The translations under genes were made by a program, and so were the position numbers. The notes under the pieces were generated by a model. The model made no database searches. It was not told the origin of the DNA and saw nothing but the letters and a program-made list of their open reading frames with translations. From Cytobacillus citreus (GTDB lineage: Bacteria; Bacillota; Bacilli; Bacillales; Cytobacillaceae), in assembly GCF_018343665.1 (NCBI RefSeq), contig NZ_JAGYPM010000003.1:213487-277486 (forward strand): a DNA stretch of 64,000 nucleotides, in the 5' to 3' direction. Shown here one piece after another: positions 45,829 through 54,163 of this stretch; the first letter of the stretch is position 1; each line of letters begins with the position of its first letter.

Positions 45829-45942
45829 TATTCCCCCTCCATCTGCATAGCACATTTAGAGAACGAACAATCATTTGTTCCAGTCCCCTTTTCTTCTAGT
45901 GTATGAGCTTGTACCTCATTATATGATCGGGAGAATAGGAAT

Positions 45943-46614
45943 CTATTTTTTGGGAATGACTAAAACTTGCCCTACTTGTATTTCATCATTTTTCAGGTTA
46001 TTCGCTTTTTTAATAATATCGACTCCTGATTGATACTTCAACGCTATCCGAAAAATGTTTTCATTCGGCTTCACAGTATGATAAATTACTTCTTCAGCTT
46101 CTGCTTTTTGATCTTCCTTGTCTTGTTGATTTTGATCACCTTCAGGAAGAACTGCTGATCCTTTATTATCCGAATTTTCCTTTGCTTGCGTTTTAGGAGC
46201 AGGGATGGATCCTTCTTCTTTCTTTTCTGAATCATCTACTGACGATTCCTCTTTTTCTGGAGGTTCTTCTCTTTCCTCTATCGTTGTCCCTTTATCCTCG
46301 TTTTGATTTTCATATCCAACTGCTTCATACCCTTTCTGACTTGAGCTTACCTTTTCTGCACTACCAGGCTTATCCTTATTTAAAGAATAATGTATGCTGA
46401 ATATTGCAATTGGCAGGAGAATAAACATTAAAGCAAGAAGGCGTATAACAGGATATTTAACCTTCCATTTACTTTTTTGCCTTTTTTCTCGATGAAGCCT
46501 GCTTCTTGGTGGTAATGAAGCTTTTTCTGTTGTCATGTCTTCTGGCTCCAAATTCCTATAAACTTTCTTCCGCAGCCGTTCTGCTTGATCTCTATAAGGG
46601 CCTTCTTTGTTCAT
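45943..46614 (-). CDS. ypbE: YpbE, membrane protein with C-terminal LysM domain
   Basis: The 223-residue protein has a basic cytoplasmic N-terminus (about 1-52), one membrane segment (about 55-75), a long Glu/Lys/Ser-rich linker, and a C-terminal LysM domain (YHTVKPNENIFRIALKYQ ... QVGQVLVIP) for peptidoglycan binding. It matches YpbE. The linker is low-complexity and acidic. ATG at 46614 follows AGGAAGGG. It lies between ypbF and ypbD. Confidence 0.88.
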   Translation of the reverse strand: MNKEGPYRDQAERLRKKVYRNLEPEDMTTEKASLPPRSRLHREKRQKSKWKVKYPVIRLLALMFILLPIAIFSIHYSLNKDKPGSAEKVSSSQKGYEAVGYENQNEDKGTTIEEREEPPEKEESSVDDSEKKEEGSIPAPKTQAKENSDNKGSAVLPEGDQNQQDKEDQKAEAEEVIYHTVKPNENIFRIALKYQSGVDIIKKANNLKNDEIQVGQVLVIPKK

Positions 46615-46729
46615 GGAATATCCCTTCCTATATGTAATCGAATGTTCAAAAAGTCTAAGCATATATTACTAGTATTTCTTCGTCGCTAGTCCCTGCAATC
46701 CTTACAAATTATAATATACACTTTGATCC

Positions 46730-47347
46730 TTAAGACTCTTTCTTCTCGAAATTCTCTTCTCTTTTTGAATCTGTATTATTACGGTATTTTATAACTATTC
46801 CTAGTAAAAAATCAATAATAAAATGCATAAACATGGTAACAAATAAATTTTCTGTTATCAAAAATACATATCCTATTAAAAAGCTTAATACAATGACATT
46901 TAAAAACAAAAACCAATTAAATATATAACGATAATGAACAACAGCAAATACAACACTTGATACCACTAGTCCAAAATGTGTTTGAATAACACCACGAAAT
47001 AATAGCTCCTCACAAAAAGCAACAATTGCAGCAATGAATGCGATATGAATAACACTTCGATTGCGAAATATCCTTTCATTTAAACCGCCATCATCGTAAT
47101 ATGCAGGAGGTAAAAGCTTCATTAAAGTAATATCAAGCATAACGACAAGCAATCCGGCGATTCCCCCAATAAGCCAAATATTCCAATCATGTATAATAAA
47201 GAGGTTTAGAAAATCTGAGAAACGATCAAATAAAATTATTCCTAAAATAGAAGATATCACTAATAGGATTACTTGCGTTAAATATAAATGAAATAGCAAT
47301 TCCCTATCTGAAAGCTCTTTAATTAACTCTGAATACTTATCCTTCAT
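46730..47347 (-). CDS. ypbD: YpbD, CPBP-family intramembrane metalloprotease-like protein
   Basis: The 205-residue membrane protein has about six helices and the CPBP/Abi motifs CEELLFRGVIQ, VFAVVHYRYIF and MFMHFIIDFLLG. Whether it acts as a CAAX-type protease is unknown. It overlaps the recQ stop by four bases, so ypbB-recQ-ypbD are translationally linked. Confidence 0.88.
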   Translation of the reverse strand: MKDKYSELIKELSDRELLFHLYLTQVILLVISSILGIILFDRFSDFLNLFIIHDWNIWLIGGIAGLLVVMLDITLMKLLPPAYYDDGGLNERIFRNRSVIHIAFIAAIVAFCEELLFRGVIQTHFGLVVSSVVFAVVHYRYIFNWFLFLNVIVLSFLIGYVFLITENLFVTMFMHFIIDFLLGIVIKYRNNTDSKREENFEKKES

Positions 47348-48849
47348 GTTTTTCTCTCACTTAAAAGAATTTCTGCCAAATGATTTTTCCAATGAAAAGA
47401 AGACTCAATTTTTATAGAAGGCTCTTTTGTTATAAATGAATAGAACCCACTATAATCAACTCCACAGCAATCACAACAATTCCTCATCTCTATTGTCTTT
47501 TCTTCATTAAAATAGTTCAAGATCTTTTTTCTACGGCAATCTGTTAATTGTGTCCATCTATACATATCCTGAATCTTTGTCAACTTTATCAGCATTCGTT
47601 CGTTTATGAACTTTTTTAATTGATCAATTGTTTTTTCTATTTGTTCTCCATCATTAAACTGTAAAAAAGCTTCAACCATTCTCCATTGGTTGTCTGTGAA
47701 CCCTGAAATTCTTCTTATTTCACTTTCAAAAAGGCTTAAATTATATAATGCTTCACGATGATCAATCAGCCAATCATATAACCAATCTATTTGTGCATCA
47801 CCTGGCAGCTCTCCTTCAATGAGCTGATTAGGAAGATGCTCGTCCCCAGGAGAATACAGTAATAGAGCTAGACTTTGTTTTCCATCTCTTCCGGCACGCC
47901 CAATTTCTTGTAAATATGATTCAAGCTGTAGAGGCATGTGAAAATGAATGACATAGCGAATATTATCCTTATTTATTCCCATTCCAAAAGCACTTGTCGC
48001 ACAAATCACATCAAGTTGACCTTGGATAAATTGCTGCTGAATTAATATTCTAGTTTCTTGCTCCAATCCTCCATGGTATGCAGCTATCTTACTGAATCCT
48101 ATCTCTTTAATTAGCGACGCCATCTGTTCAGACAATTTCTTACTTGAAAAATAAATAATTCCTGGCCCTTCCAAACTCGTAATAAGCTCCACCATTCTTT
48201 TCGTTTTCTCTTGATAAGTTCTGATGTTTTCCACTACTAATGAAATATTCGGACGGTCAACAGAATAAATATATTCCTCCCATTCCTCTATTTTTAGAGA
48301 AGTGATAATATCATCTTTAACTTCAGGTGTGGCTGTTGCAGTCAATGCAAGCGTTAATGGCGACCCTAATCTCTCTCTAATCTCTCCAAGCTTATTATAA
48401 TCTGGCCTGAAATCATATCCCCATTGTGAAATACAATGGGCTTCATCAATAACAAATAAGTCAATACCAATTTCTTTAAGCTTATTAATTACTTGATCTG
48501 ATCTAAGCATCTCTGGCGATAAAAAAATAAATTTATATTTCCTTAATTGATGCAAAGCTTGATATTTTTCCTCATGGGATAAAAAGGAATTAAAAGCAAT
48601 CACTCTCTTTTCTCCATTCATCATCATCTGCTCCACTTGATCCTGCATTAAAGATAAAAGAGGTGAAACAATAACTATTTTTCCTTTTAATAAATATCCT
48701 GGTAATTGGTAGCACAGCGATTTACCAGTACCAGTTGGAAGCATGGCTATTGTATGATTCCCACCTAGAATGGAGGAAATTATTTCTTTTTGTCCAATTC
48801 TAAAAGAAGAATAATTAAAATGCTTTTGTAGCACATCTTCAAGCTTCAT
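47344..48849 (-). CDS. recQ: ATP-dependent DNA helicase RecQ
   Basis: This 3'-5' SF2 helicase of 501 residues has the Walker A MLPTGTGKSLCYQLPG, DEAH box FVIDEAHCISQWGYDFRPDY, LALTATATPEV, and motif VI region SYLQEIGRAGRDGK. The C-terminal zinc cluster CRRKKILNYF ... CCDCCG is present, but there is no HRDC domain, the usual short Bacillus RecQ form. It overlaps ypbB and ypbD by four bases on each side. Confidence 0.96.
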   Translation of the reverse strand: MKLEDVLQKHFNYSSFRIGQKEIISSILGGNHTIAMLPTGTGKSLCYQLPGYLLKGKIVIVSPLLSLMQDQVEQMMMNGEKRVIAFNSFLSHEEKYQALHQLRKYKFIFLSPEMLRSDQVINKLKEIGIDLFVIDEAHCISQWGYDFRPDYNKLGEIRERLGSPLTLALTATATPEVKDDIITSLKIEEWEEYIYSVDRPNISLVVENIRTYQEKTKRMVELITSLEGPGIIYFSSKKLSEQMASLIKEIGFSKIAAYHGGLEQETRILIQQQFIQGQLDVICATSAFGMGINKDNIRYVIHFHMPLQLESYLQEIGRAGRDGKQSLALLLYSPGDEHLPNQLIEGELPGDAQIDWLYDWLIDHREALYNLSLFESEIRRISGFTDNQWRMVEAFLQFNDGEQIEKTIDQLKKFINERMLIKLTKIQDMYRWTQLTDCRRKKILNYFNEEKTIEMRNCCDCCGVDYSGFYSFITKEPSIKIESSFHWKNHLAEILLSERKT

Positions 48850-49904
48850 ATTTTTTCACCAACTCGAGTCAATACTAAGCGAATTTCAAAATAATTTGCA
48901 TCTGGTATAAATTGTCGTATTTGCTTTAACTGTTTTGAATTACTCGCCATTATTGCATCTAAAATTAATTTTTGTTTTTCGGTGGAAACAAATGAGGAAA
49001 TATCAAAACTGCTACTGTTTAATGATATTTCAACGATATGATCCTCGATTGTGTTACTTTTTAGTCTTCGTATCCGCGCGATCTCCTCTATAAAGAAGCC
49101 TTTTTTCAGTAAATCATATGTCTTCTTTGCAGAGTGAGTTAGTGGGAAAATTTCGTTATCTTCCGTAACAAACAATCTTAATATTGGATAATCTGTCGGA
49201 TTCTCCTGGATATTCTCAAGCATATAATGAATAAGTGCTATAAATCGGAGCTGATAAGTATCATTATCCACGTTCATTTTTTCAGCAGCTTGGCGCGTGG
49301 TAAGCCCAATAATCTGATACCCTGTTAACCTTAATACAAGTAACGAAGGGTCATTTTCTTTATATTCTTCAAGGCAATCTACTAATTCTTCGTAAAGCTT
49401 AACGCCGAGTTCTTCTCTGTTCAAACCAGTTCTTTGTATAAATCCTTTAAGCCAAGAATGGAGTTCTTTTTTTCGTTGAATCGGGATAAACTTTGAATCC
49501 CAGCTTTTTAAATGCGAAACAACTTGTACCGCAAGCGACAGCCTTTCCCAAAATAGCTCGGTTACTTGATGGAATTTCCAACCATTCAACGACATAGGAA
49601 TTGGCTGTTTCTCAAAAAACAATTCCATATGCTTATATCCATCTGAAGTTAAACGAAAGCTTTGGTGAGGAAAACCCTCTAAATATCCTTGTTTTTCCAT
49701 TTCCAAAACCAATTCCTCAAATTCGGTACGTGTTAAGTCAGTAAAAGTATGGAAAAGGTTTGTCAATTGAAAGAAATGAGCATCTTGTATAGTTTGAGCA
49801 GACTTTTTTCCCTTTAAAAGGTGAAAAATCGAAAAGATGGTTCGCTGTCTATCAATGCGATGTAAACAATATAATATTAGCATCTTTATTAAAGAGTCAT
49901 TCAT
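48846..49904 (-). CDS. ypbB: YpbB, helicase-associated HTH protein
   Basis: The 352-residue protein is of the YpbB family, always found next to recQ. A helix-turn-helix segment (VLRLTGYQIIGLTTRQAAEKM) lies near the middle, and a second helical C-terminal domain (SNTIEDHIVEISLN) resembles the helicase-associated HTH_40 domain. It is therefore a likely RecQ partner. ATG at 49904 has GGTGAT upstream, and ATG at 49922 has none. It diverges from fer. Confidence 0.88.
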   Translation of the reverse strand: MNDSLIKMLILYCLHRIDRQRTIFSIFHLLKGKKSAQTIQDAHFFQLTNLFHTFTDLTRTEFEELVLEMEKQGYLEGFPHQSFRLTSDGYKHMELFFEKQPIPMSLNGWKFHQVTELFWERLSLAVQVVSHLKSWDSKFIPIQRKKELHSWLKGFIQRTGLNREELGVKLYEELVDCLEEYKENDPSLLVLRLTGYQIIGLTTRQAAEKMNVDNDTYQLRFIALIHYMLENIQENPTDYPILRLFVTEDNEIFPLTHSAKKTYDLLKKGFFIEEIARIRRLKSNTIEDHIVEISLNSSSFDISSFVSTEKQKLILDAIMASNSKQLKQIRQFIPDANYFEIRLVLTRVGEKI

Positions 49905-50167
49905 TTGATCACCAATATGCATAATTTTATGGATTTTACAATACTATTTAGTATAGATTAAATATAATTCTATTTTTATTCTATCACGAATGAAAATAGA
50001 GAACCTCTTTAATTCTTACTTTTCTAAGAACCTTATGTGATAAGCATTCTCAATACTTTTCCTATTGAAAAGTTAATCATTCAGTTTTACAATAGGGATG
50101 AGGAATTCGTTTCCATCTTTACAAAAGATCAAGTTTAGAATAATTCGCTTAATATTTTGGGAGGTAA

Positions 50168-50422
<255 letters not shown>

Positions 50423-50449
50423 TCATTACTTGATATATGTTAAATATTG

Positions 50450-50481
50450 CTCCCTTACTTTAAAGTGTAAGGGAGTTTTTT
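50450..50481 (+). terminator. Terminator of fer
   Basis: A CTCCCTTAC/GTAAGGGAG-type stem (CTCCCTTACTTTAAAGTGTA then AGGGAG) followed by TTTTTT lies 28 bp after the fer stop. Confidence 0.9.
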
Positions 50482-50491
50482 ATATAATCAT

Positions 50492-50527
50492 AATAAAAAG
50501 CAACGGTGCAGGCCGTTGCTTTTTATT
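50492..50527. terminator. Terminator of ribU, probably bidirectional
   Basis: AAAAAGCAACGG and CCGTTGCTTTTT form a 12-bp perfect stem with an 8-base loop between fer and the ribU stop. T runs occur on both strands. Confidence 0.88.
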
Positions 50528-50534
50528 ATGATTA

Positions 50535-51119
50535 TTAAGCTGCACTTTTTAATGATTCTTGCTTGTTAATCCAAGCGTTCATTCGTCCAAAAATAAGCAT
50601 AAATACTGTCGTTATGATTAGACCTTTAATTATATTAAACGGCAAAATGCCCTTTACGATCATTGTACGTATTTCGGGCGCTGACATAGCTGGCATATTT
50701 AAGAAGAATGTATAGGCAGGTAGAATGAGAAAATAATTTAACACACTCATCATAATTGCCATAATAAGTGTTCCTGCTACTAAACCAAATGTCATGCCTT
50801 TTTTTGTTTTTAGTTTATTGTACACATAGTAAGTTGGCAGAACAAACAGAATGCCAGCAATAAAATTGGAAATATGGCCAACTGGTACACCAGTAGCACT
50901 TCCTGTCATGAAATAATCTAAAATGTTTTTAAACAATTCAACTAGAATCCCAGCCATTGGTCCAAAGATTAACGCTGCGATTAATGCAGGGATATCGCTG
51001 AAGTCAATCATAAGAAATTGCGGAAATGGCGGTATCGGAAAATTTAACAGCATTAATACATACGCTATACTGCTTAACATCCCTATCGAAACTAAAGCTT
51101 TAACTGAAAGTCTATTCAT
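50535..51119 (-). CDS. ribU: Riboflavin ECF transporter S component
   Basis: The 194-residue membrane protein has about six helices and the RibU/YpaA features MDFSDIPALIAALIFGPMAG-like (here IDFSDIPALIAALIFGPMAG) and PVGHISNFIAGILFVLPTY. It binds riboflavin and works with the shared ECF energising module encoded elsewhere. ATG at 51119 follows TAGGAGAG. Its mRNA is controlled by the FMN riboswitch at 51291-51465. The gene is called ypaA or fmnP in B. subtilis. Confidence 0.96.
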   Translation of the reverse strand: MNRLSVKALVSIGMLSSIAYVLMLLNFPIPPFPQFLMIDFSDIPALIAALIFGPMAGILVELFKNILDYFMTGSATGVPVGHISNFIAGILFVLPTYYVYNKLKTKKGMTFGLVAGTLIMAIMMSVLNYFLILPAYTFFLNMPAMSAPEIRTMIVKGILPFNIIKGLIITTVFMLIFGRMNAWINKQESLKSAA

Positions 51120-51189
51120 GTTCCTCTCTCCTAATTAGGACTATCTCTCCTAAAGAAGAAAGGTTCAGCAGTTCAGGTTAAGCCCATGA

Positions 51190-51222
51190 AAAATAAAAAC
51201 CCCAAGCATTACACTTGAGGGA
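51190..51222 (-). terminator. Expression-platform terminator of the FMN riboswitch
   Basis: CCCTCAAG/CTTGGGG arms with a 7-base loop are followed on the minus strand by TTTTTATTTTT, between the riboswitch and ribU. It would end transcription when FMN is bound. The inverted ACGTTCAA/TTGAACGT pair just upstream may be part of the alternative fold. Confidence 0.85.
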
Positions 51223-51290
51223 GATTTTTTCCAAGAGTTCACTAAATAAACGTTCAAGTAACCTGCAATTTTTGAACGTCTGCAGAACCT

Positions 51291-51465
51291 CCATCTTCTC
51301 CCATCCAGACTGTACTGTCGGCTTTGGATTCACACCAAATCCTGCCCAAGCTTAAGCTATTTACCAAATTAATATTCGGATAAATGGCTCCACTTTCAAA
51401 AGGCTCGCGGGCTTAGAGAAAACTCTCATCACCGCCGGTCGGGAATTTCACCCTGCCCCGAAGAT
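51291..51465 (-). promoter_or_regulatory. FMN riboswitch (RFN element)
   Basis: On the minus strand the conserved RFN core is complete: ATCTTCGGGGCAGGGTGAAA, TCCCGACCGGCGGTGA, AGCCCGCGAGC, GGCAGGATTTGGTGTGAATC, CCGACAGT and TGGATGGGAGAAGATGGAG, closing the P1 stem. It controls ribU by FMN-dependent termination at the hairpin downstream. Confidence 0.97.
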
Positions 51466-51491
51466 AGACCGTATTTTTTTTTTCAAATATA

Positions 51492-51520
51492 ATTATACTT
51501 GAAAGCACAAAAAATGAAAA
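51492..51520 (-). promoter_or_regulatory. Probable promoter of the ribU transcript
   Basis: On the minus strand, TTTTCA (51520-51515) and TATAAT (51497-51492) are 17 bases apart, placing the start just upstream of the riboswitch. The -35 box is imperfect. Confidence 0.55.
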
Positions 51521-51853
51521 GGTTTATTCGTCAACCTCAATCAGAAATAAAATATGGAAACTAATGACTTTATTAAATTAAAGCGATTACACGTTAAATA
51601 TGCACAATCAATTGAATTGACAGATGATTTTTCGTCTTGTAAAATTATCAGAAAATTGTTATTTTGGATGGAGTGTTAGAATGTTTACTATATTAGTATA
51701 TTGCAACAATGCAGGTAGGAAGAAAAATGGCTGGTGGAGAAGCAATTATGGTGCTCTCCTTTGGATAAAACATTAGAAGATTCATCACTTGAATTATTAT
51801 GTCAGCTCAAGGACATCGTCTCAATAAATCGGATTATCCTTTAATAAAAAAAT
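51521..51853. other. Non-coding tract with possible gene remnants
   Basis: This stretch between the ribU promoter and a long terminator hairpin holds only broken frames. A plus-strand 41-codon frame starts at 51555. A short stretch reading SPLDKTLEDSSLELLCQLKD lacks a start and ends in a stop. In B. subtilis, serA and aroC (dehydroquinase) lie about here, but neither is recognisable in this tract. Confidence 0.4.
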
Positions 51854-51906
51854 AGAAGACATTAACAGACATCTTACATTTTTTCGGATGTCTATTAATG
51901 TCTTCT
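51854..51906. terminator. Long inverted repeat, terminator-like
   Basis: AGAAGACATTAACAGACATC and GATGTCTATTAATGTCTTCT form a 20-bp stem with one mismatch, with A/T runs on both sides. It may end transcripts from either direction, including the remnant tract on the left and the small peptide gene on the right. Confidence 0.75.
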
Positions 51907-51961
51907 TTTAGGCTTATTTAACATTTTTCTAATAAAAATTGATATTTCATTATCATTATTC

Positions 51962-52054
51962 CTAGAGCTTGTACATACTTCCTCCTATAAATAATAAGCT
52001 GATACAAAGCCCCATTAAACATACAATAATAAATCGTTTTAAATAATCCCGCAT
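51962..52054 (-). CDS. Candidate 30-aa membrane peptide
   Basis: This ORF of 30 codons was read directly from the sequence: ATG 52054 with a strong AGGAGG 5 bases upstream. The peptide begins MRDYLKRFIIVCLMGLCISL and ends LFIGGSMYKL. It has a basic N-terminus, one hydrophobic segment long enough to cross the membrane, and a short basic tail. Position between the rsiX terminator and a long hairpin makes a stand-alone small gene likely. I do not recognise it. Confidence 0.55.
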   Translation of the reverse strand: MRDYLKRFIIVCLMGLCISLLFIGGSMYKL

Positions 52055-52168
52055 TTTTTCCTCCTACTTCATTACATAATCCTAGACCTCTATTACAATA
52101 TTCACACTATGTTGACTTGATCCTATTTAGAACCATATAAAGTAAAATAAACAGTTTGACTATATAGA

Positions 52169-52195
52169 AAAAGACGAACCAAATGGATCGTCTTA
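52169..52195 (-). terminator. Terminator of sigX-rsiX
   Basis: A GACGATCC/GG-TCGTC-type hairpin (AAGACGATCC ATTT GGTTCGTCTT, one mismatch) runs into TTTTTC on the minus strand, directly behind the rsiX stop. Confidence 0.75.
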
Positions 52196-52199
52196 ATAA

Positions 52200-53438
52200 T
52201 TACTGTCCTATCATTCGCTTATTAGCTGCGACTGGAACCTTAATTTCATGTTCTAAATCAAATCTTCCTATTTTATCTATTTGTGCATTTTCCAATTTCA
52301 CTTCATCATAATTGAATTCTTTTGCTGTTAGCAAAATGGCTTCAATTGTATGCAATGTTGAGGCGTCGTCATTAATAGTAGTTCCTTTCTTAAAGCGAAT
52401 CGTCAATTTGTTTTCTGCAGGATCTTTTACTGTATCAAACTGAATATCTTCAGGAATAGAAGGAATTAATTTCTCATCTCCCATTCCCTTTCTCATTGAT
52501 GAAAACGCTTCTTCGATTGTACTAATTTTTTCATTATATGGAACAATAAATGGTTTTATTTCTGCCTTGCTTGGATAATAAAAATAATAAGCATGATTTC
52601 CAAACTGATCATCATCAGGAACAAATTTCTTAATCTCTCCATTATACCCAAAATTAATTCCAGGATTTCCATCTGTTGATAAATTAATTTCCTTAATATC
52701 TAAAGACTTCATCGTACTGGTTAAAACCTGAGATAAAATATTCTCAGCAGAGCCTGACAAACTATATGACTGATTTGCTGGCACATCCAAATTTAATATT
52801 CTGTTTTCTTCTTCATATTTTAATTCAGCCATTAAAGGGTAATAATCGTACAAACCCCAGTCATTCTCAGTAAGCCTTTCCATATAATCTTCAAAAAGTT
52901 TAAATTTGGTTTTATTCTCTTCCTTTGAAACAATAATACTTACAGGCACAATAAACTCAACATTATCATCAGGTATAGCATATGTTAAAACCTCACGACC
53001 ACCAATATCCTCTTCATAAACAGCTGTACTTTGATCCTCGAACTCTATCGAGCGCATACCAATATTTTTATTCGTATCATTACTTTCTTTTGCTGCAAAA
53101 GGTACTGCACTTTCTTCATTGGTAGAATTTTGCTCTTTGTCTTTGGTTATATTCTTTTTTTCCATTGCAATCTCGGCACTTGGTGAAGATTTATCAGCTG
53201 ATTCCATTGATTTTTCTTCTGTATTCTGAAAATTAAATAGTCTGGGAACAAGTATGACTAATAAGAGCAAAGCTGCTGCAGTCGCTGCAGTTGGCATTAT
53301 CCAAACTTTATGCTTTCGCCTATTTAATTTAATTGAAATGTTTTGATAAACTTCCTGCGGATCCCGTTCATCTATAATTTTAGGAAGTTGCCCTAATAAT
53401 TCCTCTATCTGCTCATCGCTCCACTCTGACTTCCTCAA
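52200..53438 (-). CDS. rsiX: Anti-sigma-X factor RsiX
   Basis: RsiX holds SigX inactive at the membrane. The 412-residue protein has a cytoplasmic N-terminal domain (WSDEQIEELLGQLPKIIDE), one membrane segment (about 46-65, IMPTAATAAALLLLVILV), a Ser/Glu/Lys-rich linker and a large extracytoplasmic domain. It is somewhat longer than B. subtilis RsiX as I recall it. Start is TTG at 53438, 7 bases after AAGGAGGGG, inside the end of sigX (26-bp overlap). Confidence 0.88.
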   Translation of the reverse strand: MRKSEWSDEQIEELLGQLPKIIDERDPQEVYQNISIKLNRRKHKVWIMPTAATAAALLLLVILVPRLFNFQNTEEKSMESADKSSPSAEIAMEKKNITKDKEQNSTNEESAVPFAAKESNDTNKNIGMRSIEFEDQSTAVYEEDIGGREVLTYAIPDDNVEFIVPVSIIVSKEENKTKFKLFEDYMERLTENDWGLYDYYPLMAELKYEEENRILNLDVPANQSYSLSGSAENILSQVLTSTMKSLDIKEINLSTDGNPGINFGYNGEIKKFVPDDDQFGNHAYYFYYPSKAEIKPFIVPYNEKISTIEEAFSSMRKGMGDEKLIPSIPEDIQFDTVKDPAENKLTIRFKKGTTINDDASTLHTIEAILLTAKEFNYDEVKLENAQIDKIGRFDLEHEIKVPVAANKRMIGQ

Positions 53439-53964
53439 TATCCATCCCCTCCTTTCTTCTTTTATCTTCCATATGTCCTTTAAGAATCTTTAAGGCTCTA
53501 TGCTGAGTCGTTTTCACTTTGCTTTCCGTCCAGTTTAACGCTTCAGCTGTTTCTGTAATAGTAAGCTCATGCAAATATCTCATAACAATGACCAGTCTTT
53601 GATCAACCGTACAATGGTCAAGACATTGATAAATGAGCTGAATTTCTTCCTTTTGAATAGCAATTTCTTCAGGTACTGGATATTCATCCTTAACCTGCTG
53701 TGTCGTCCAGTCAAACTTCTCTAAAATTCTTTGTTTCCATCCTTTTTGTTTTCTGAAAGAATCGATCGCAACATTTCTAGCAATTGAAAAAAGCCATGTT
53801 TTTTCACTGCTTTTTCCTTCAAATCGTTCATAGGATTTAAGTACTCTTATATATACCTCCTGAACTAGATCCTCAGCAAGTTCCTTGTTTTTGACCATAT
53901 AAAAAAGAAATTGAAAAACATCATGATGATATTTTCTATATAATTCATCAAAAACGGAGTCCAT
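53413..53964 (-). CDS. sigX: ECF RNA polymerase sigma factor SigX
   Basis: The 183-residue extracytoplasmic-function sigma factor has region 2 (ELAEDLVQEVYIRVLKSYERF ... KTWLFSIARNVAIDSFRK) and region 4 (RLVIVMRYLHELTITETAEALNWTESKVKTTQHRAL). It is involved in envelope modification and resistance to cationic peptides in B. subtilis. ATG at 53964 follows GGGGAGGGG. A SigX-type promoter lies 28 bp upstream, indicating autoregulation. It is cotranscribed with rsiX. Confidence 0.94.
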   Translation of the reverse strand: MDSVFDELYRKYHHDVFQFLFYMVKNKELAEDLVQEVYIRVLKSYERFEGKSSEKTWLFSIARNVAIDSFRKQKGWKQRILEKFDWTTQQVKDEYPVPEEIAIQKEEIQLIYQCLDHCTVDQRLVIVMRYLHELTITETAEALNWTESKVKTTQHRALKILKGHMEDKRRKEGMDIEEVRVER

Positions 53965-53991
53965 CAGTTCCCCTCCCCGTTCAATAAAATA

Positions 53992-54018
53992 GTCGTAAAT
54001 AACTAAATAAAAGTTACA
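53992..54018 (-). promoter_or_regulatory. SigX-type autoregulatory promoter
   Basis: On the minus strand, TGTAAC (54018-54013) and CGAC (53995-53992) are separated by exactly 17 bases, the SigX consensus described in B. subtilis. It lies about 28 bp upstream of the sigX start codon. Confidence 0.75.
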
Positions 54019-54067
54019 ATTGAATATAGATTCCTCTTTGAACTATTATACTTTCTCTCCTAATAAA

Positions 54068-54096
54068 AAAGGAAGGATTTTTCTGTAAATCCTTCC
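54068..54096 (-). terminator. Terminator of resDE
   Basis: GGAAGGATTT and AAATCCTTCC form a 10-bp perfect stem with a 6-base loop, followed on the minus strand by TTTTTT, about 70 bp after the resE stop. Confidence 0.9.
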
Positions 54097-54163
54097 CTCT
54101 TACAATAGCTTTTCAATTATAATGTTTCTTGTGAATCAAGAACAATCGGCATCCTCTTCTATA

